Below, one piece after another: positions 61,646-63,611 of a DNA stretch of 63,611 nucleotides. The stretch spans positions 1-63,611 of the forward strand of contig JBEIHF010000010.1 of NCBI GenBank assembly GCA_040381535.1, written 5' to 3'. Each line of letters starts with the position of its first letter. Within the stretch, counting starts at the first letter, position 1. The stretch is from Micavibrio_A sp040381535 (GTDB lineage: Bacteria; Pseudomonadota; Alphaproteobacteria; Micavibrionales; Micavibrionaceae). Under the pieces are notes generated by a model. That model was not told the origin of the DNA, searched no databases, and was given only the letters and a program-made list of their open reading frames with translations. The translations under genes and the position numbers were made by a program.

Positions 61646-62710
61646 ATGGGTGGAATTGTCGCAGGTTTAGGCAAAATGATCGTAGGCGGTCTTGCCATTT
61701 TCGGCATAGGCGGAGCTGCCAGCGGTGTCAACCATATGGTCAACGGCGCTCCCCAGCGCGCTGCCAACCATGCTCTCGAGACAGGTGCCGAAATTGAAAG
61801 CGCCGCTTCCGGCGTCAACAACTTCATGGATCAATGGTTTGCGGGTAACGCAAACTGGCAAAACATCCAGGGCTTTCTTGCAGGCTTTTTGGGCATGATC
61901 GGCGATTTGATTCCCGGACGCGACTGGTTTGAAAGAACCGGCGAGCAGATGAATGAAAGCCACCTGCGCCGTAAAAACGAATTGGAAGACACGAGCGAAG
62001 CTTACTCGATGCGCGATAACGCCGTGGGTGATACCAACCGCACCACTGGTGACGGCCGCGATGGCTCTGGTGCCCCCGGCGGTGATGATGCTCGTCACAC
62101 TGCTGGCTCGCTTAACCCTCACAGCGGCACCTTTACCGGTAAATGGACCACGGGCGATACCGTTGGTACCGTATCTGGCATCGCCATAGGTTTGGCGACA
62201 ACGGGAAGCTTTACAGCTACCGGCGCTACCTGGGGCGCGGCTGCAGGTTCCATTGTTCCGGGTCCAGGTACGCTTGTCGGCGGCGTGATCGGCGGGGCAG
62301 TCGGTTTTATTGCAGGTGCGGGCGTAAGCTTGGGCGCAGGTGAACTTATAAGCTATGGGACTGACTGGGCTCTTGGATTATTTGGCCGCGACGGCGACAA
62401 TAACAATCAGCGTGAAGCTGCAGCACCTTCTGGCGGCGAACGTCAGGTTGCTTCTGCAGATGCTGGGGCATCCGTGCGCCCCACGCGTGATTTCGATGCC
62501 AGCGCATCTCCGGGTTACGTGCAAACCGCATCGCTTGATATGGGCAGCATGTTTACTTCGGCTGTGGGATCAGGCTACTCCAGCTCTTCGCCCAGTTCGT
62601 CTCAAGGCTACTCCGCAGCGTTTGCACAAGCAGGTGCCACACCCGGCGCTTCTATAAGCCGCAGAGCACGCCAGCATGCACCAGATGGCCCGCAGGCAGC
62701 CCTCGCCTAG
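61646..62710 (+). CDS. Glycine-zipper-rich hypothetical protein (tail cluster 2)
   Basis: The 354-residue protein has no recognised family. The N-terminus is a Gly-rich hydrophobic segment (VAGLGKMIVGGLAIFGIGGAA, in two parts). A second long Gly/Ala region (~175-240) contains GAAAGSIVPGPGTLVGG and VIGGAVGFIAGAGVSLGAG, with GxxxG spacing typical of glycine zippers that insert in membranes. The C-terminal ~110 residues are Ser/Ala/Gln-rich and disordered (YSSSSPSSSQGYSAAF). Such organisation is seen in pore-forming or envelope proteins, but nothing proves that here. Confidence 0.55.
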   Translation: MGGIVAGLGKMIVGGLAIFGIGGAASGVNHMVNGAPQRAANHALETGAEIESAASGVNNFMDQWFAGNANWQNIQGFLAGFLGMIGDLIPGRDWFERTGEQMNESHLRRKNELEDTSEAYSMRDNAVGDTNRTTGDGRDGSGAPGGDDARHTAGSLNPHSGTFTGKWTTGDTVGTVSGIAIGLATTGSFTATGATWGAAAGSIVPGPGTLVGGVIGGAVGFIAGAGVSLGAGELISYGTDWALGLFGRDGDNNNQREAAAPSGGERQVASADAGASVRPTRDFDASASPGYVQTASLDMGSMFTSAVGSGYSSSSPSSSQGYSAAFAQAGATPGASISRRARQHAPDGPQAALA

Positions 62711-62721
62711 AAAAAAATTCG

Positions 62722-62748
62722 AAAAAGGCCGCTTCAGCGGCCTTTTTT
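62722..62748 (+). terminator. Rho-independent terminator
   Basis: GGCCGC (62727-62732), loop TTCA, GCGGCC (62737-62742), with A5 before and T6 after. Confidence 0.88.
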
Positions 62749-62843
62749 ATAGCCCTAAAAAATTAGATAAAATGCCGTCTATTTTTAACGAGGGCTCAAT
62801 TCTTAATCCTTATAATCGTGACTGATTTGAACCTTGCCCAAAT

Positions 62844-62873
62844 TTGCATTCGGCATCGCCGATTTAGTACTAT
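62844..62873 (+). promoter_or_regulatory. Promoter of tail gene 3
   Basis: TTGCAT (62844-62849), an 18-bp spacer and TACTAT (62868-62873), 28 bp before the ATG at 62901. Confidence 0.45.
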
Positions 62874-62900
62874 AGGGGCATAGGATATAGGAGTACGGAT

Positions 62901-63611
62901 ATGGGCATTCTCGAAGACATTGACAATCACAACAAGCTCTCTGCTTTTATCGAGCGCGAGTATCCGCAACATCGCCAGACCCAGCTGTTCGGCGCAACGA
63001 CAGATATCGACAAAACTTTCCGCGAAGCCCCGGCCGGGCCCGAGATGGTCGCCGGTAATATGATGCTGCGCGCTATGGTAGAATTGTCTTCTCAAGAAGA
63101 CCGTTCGGGCGTTACATCTATGACCGATATTATCCGCAATAATCCTGCATTGTTGGCATCCTTTGATGCGCTTGTGCGTGACGAGGGTATGGATGTTCTT
63201 ACGGGACTTGAAGATTTGATGAAGGATGAAAACGGCCAGCCCGTGGATCCGCAACAATTTGCGGAGATGCTTCAAAACCCAGCACAAAGAGATCTTTTCA
63301 ATCAGGCCTTGCGTTCTGCTGCGACCAGCGAACACGACATGGGCGATCTGATTAATTTCGCACGAACCAGCGTTGCATTAGCCCGTGACCCAAGCAACGC
63401 GGAAAGACAGGAACGCTTCCGTGAACAAGCCACTGCAATGGGTATTGATACATCCCGCATAGAGCAACAAGCTATGACGGATATGTTCCGGAACTTCATG
63501 CAAGATCCGTCTGGCACGCTCATGGGCATGGGTCTGGATGCTCAACTGGTTGCCGCGCTCGAACCTATTATAAGATTCTTTACAGCAAGTCTGAATTACT
63601 ACATAGAAGGC
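62901..63611 (+). CDS. Hypothetical protein, partial (tail cluster 3, runs off window end)
   Basis: ATG 62901, 7 nt after AGGAG, opens a frame without stop to the window edge (237 codons). The protein is acidic and helical, with many Asp, Gln and Met, and has repeated short phrases: MTDIIRNNPALLASFDALV, AEMLQNPAQRDLFNQAL and MTDMFRNFMQDPSG. No signal peptide or membrane segment was seen so far. Family not recognised; the C-terminus is missing. Confidence 0.65.
   Translation, partial: MGILEDIDNHNKLSAFIEREYPQHRQTQLFGATTDIDKTFREAPAGPEMVAGNMMLRAMVELSSQEDRSGVTSMTDIIRNNPALLASFDALVRDEGMDVLTGLEDLMKDENGQPVDPQQFAEMLQNPAQRDLFNQALRSAATSEHDMGDLINFARTSVALARDPSNAERQERFREQATAMGIDTSRIEQQAMTDMFRNFMQDPSGTLMGMGLDAQLVAALEPIIRFFTASLNYYIEG

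Overview
The window comes from a flagellated, Gram-negative alphaproteobacterium. The evidence is the cell-cycle and motility set CtrA (aspartate D51 context), the histidine phosphotransferase ChpT, the CtrA inhibitor SciP (DUF1153) and the flagellar sigma-54 activator FlbD. A CMP-KDO synthase and outer-membrane lipoproteins add to this. The order or genus cannot be fixed from the sequence alone. No rRNA, tRNA, CRISPR array, insertion sequence or prophage was recognised.

Layout. 1-500: a partial FlaG-like gene (minus strand) with a 15-bp tandem repeat. 0.9-20 kb: flagellar block with sciP, fliF-fliG-fliH-fliN-TerB-flbD, two lipoproteins, flhA, flhF-flhG, a FliK-like gene, and fliJ-fliI on the opposite strand, with several unknown genes between. 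20-26 kb: an XRE-type regulator, a histidine phosphatase, ctrA behind an exact CtrA box, then a GT-C / SMR-flippase / GT2 glycosylation trio. 26.8-37 kb: pgsA, a GFA protein, pyrD and parts of a YejABEF peptide importer scattered among other genes. Two broken genes (a DUF892 ferritin-like gene and an AlgH/YqgE gene) carry in-frame TAA codons. 37-43 kb: arginine block with an M20 amidohydrolase, argB, two tandem GNAT paralogues, argD and argF. 43-48.5 kb: yihY, a three-gene operon of unknown small proteins behind a perfect Fur-like palindrome, yejF and ggt. 48.5-52.6 kb: rpsU, pepP, galU and chpT. 52.6-58.2 kb: cheA-cheW-cheY-cheB-cheR behind an exact CtrA box. 58-63.6 kb: an APH-fold kinase, purH and three unrecognised genes.

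How the parts work together. ChpT, CtrA, SciP and FlbD are the regulatory chain that in Caulobacter links the cell cycle to flagellar and chemotaxis genes. Here near-exact or exact CtrA boxes lie before sciP, ctrA and cheA, so the circuit can be read from the DNA. The most unusual signal is in the arginine block. Each GNAT gene has a duplicated leader with a promoter, an apparently leaderless 17-codon peptide ORF containing Arg codons, a hairpin, and an intrinsic terminator before the GNAT start. This looks like ribosome-mediated transcription attenuation that senses arginine (or a ribosome-stalling ligand), and I do not recognise it as a described element.
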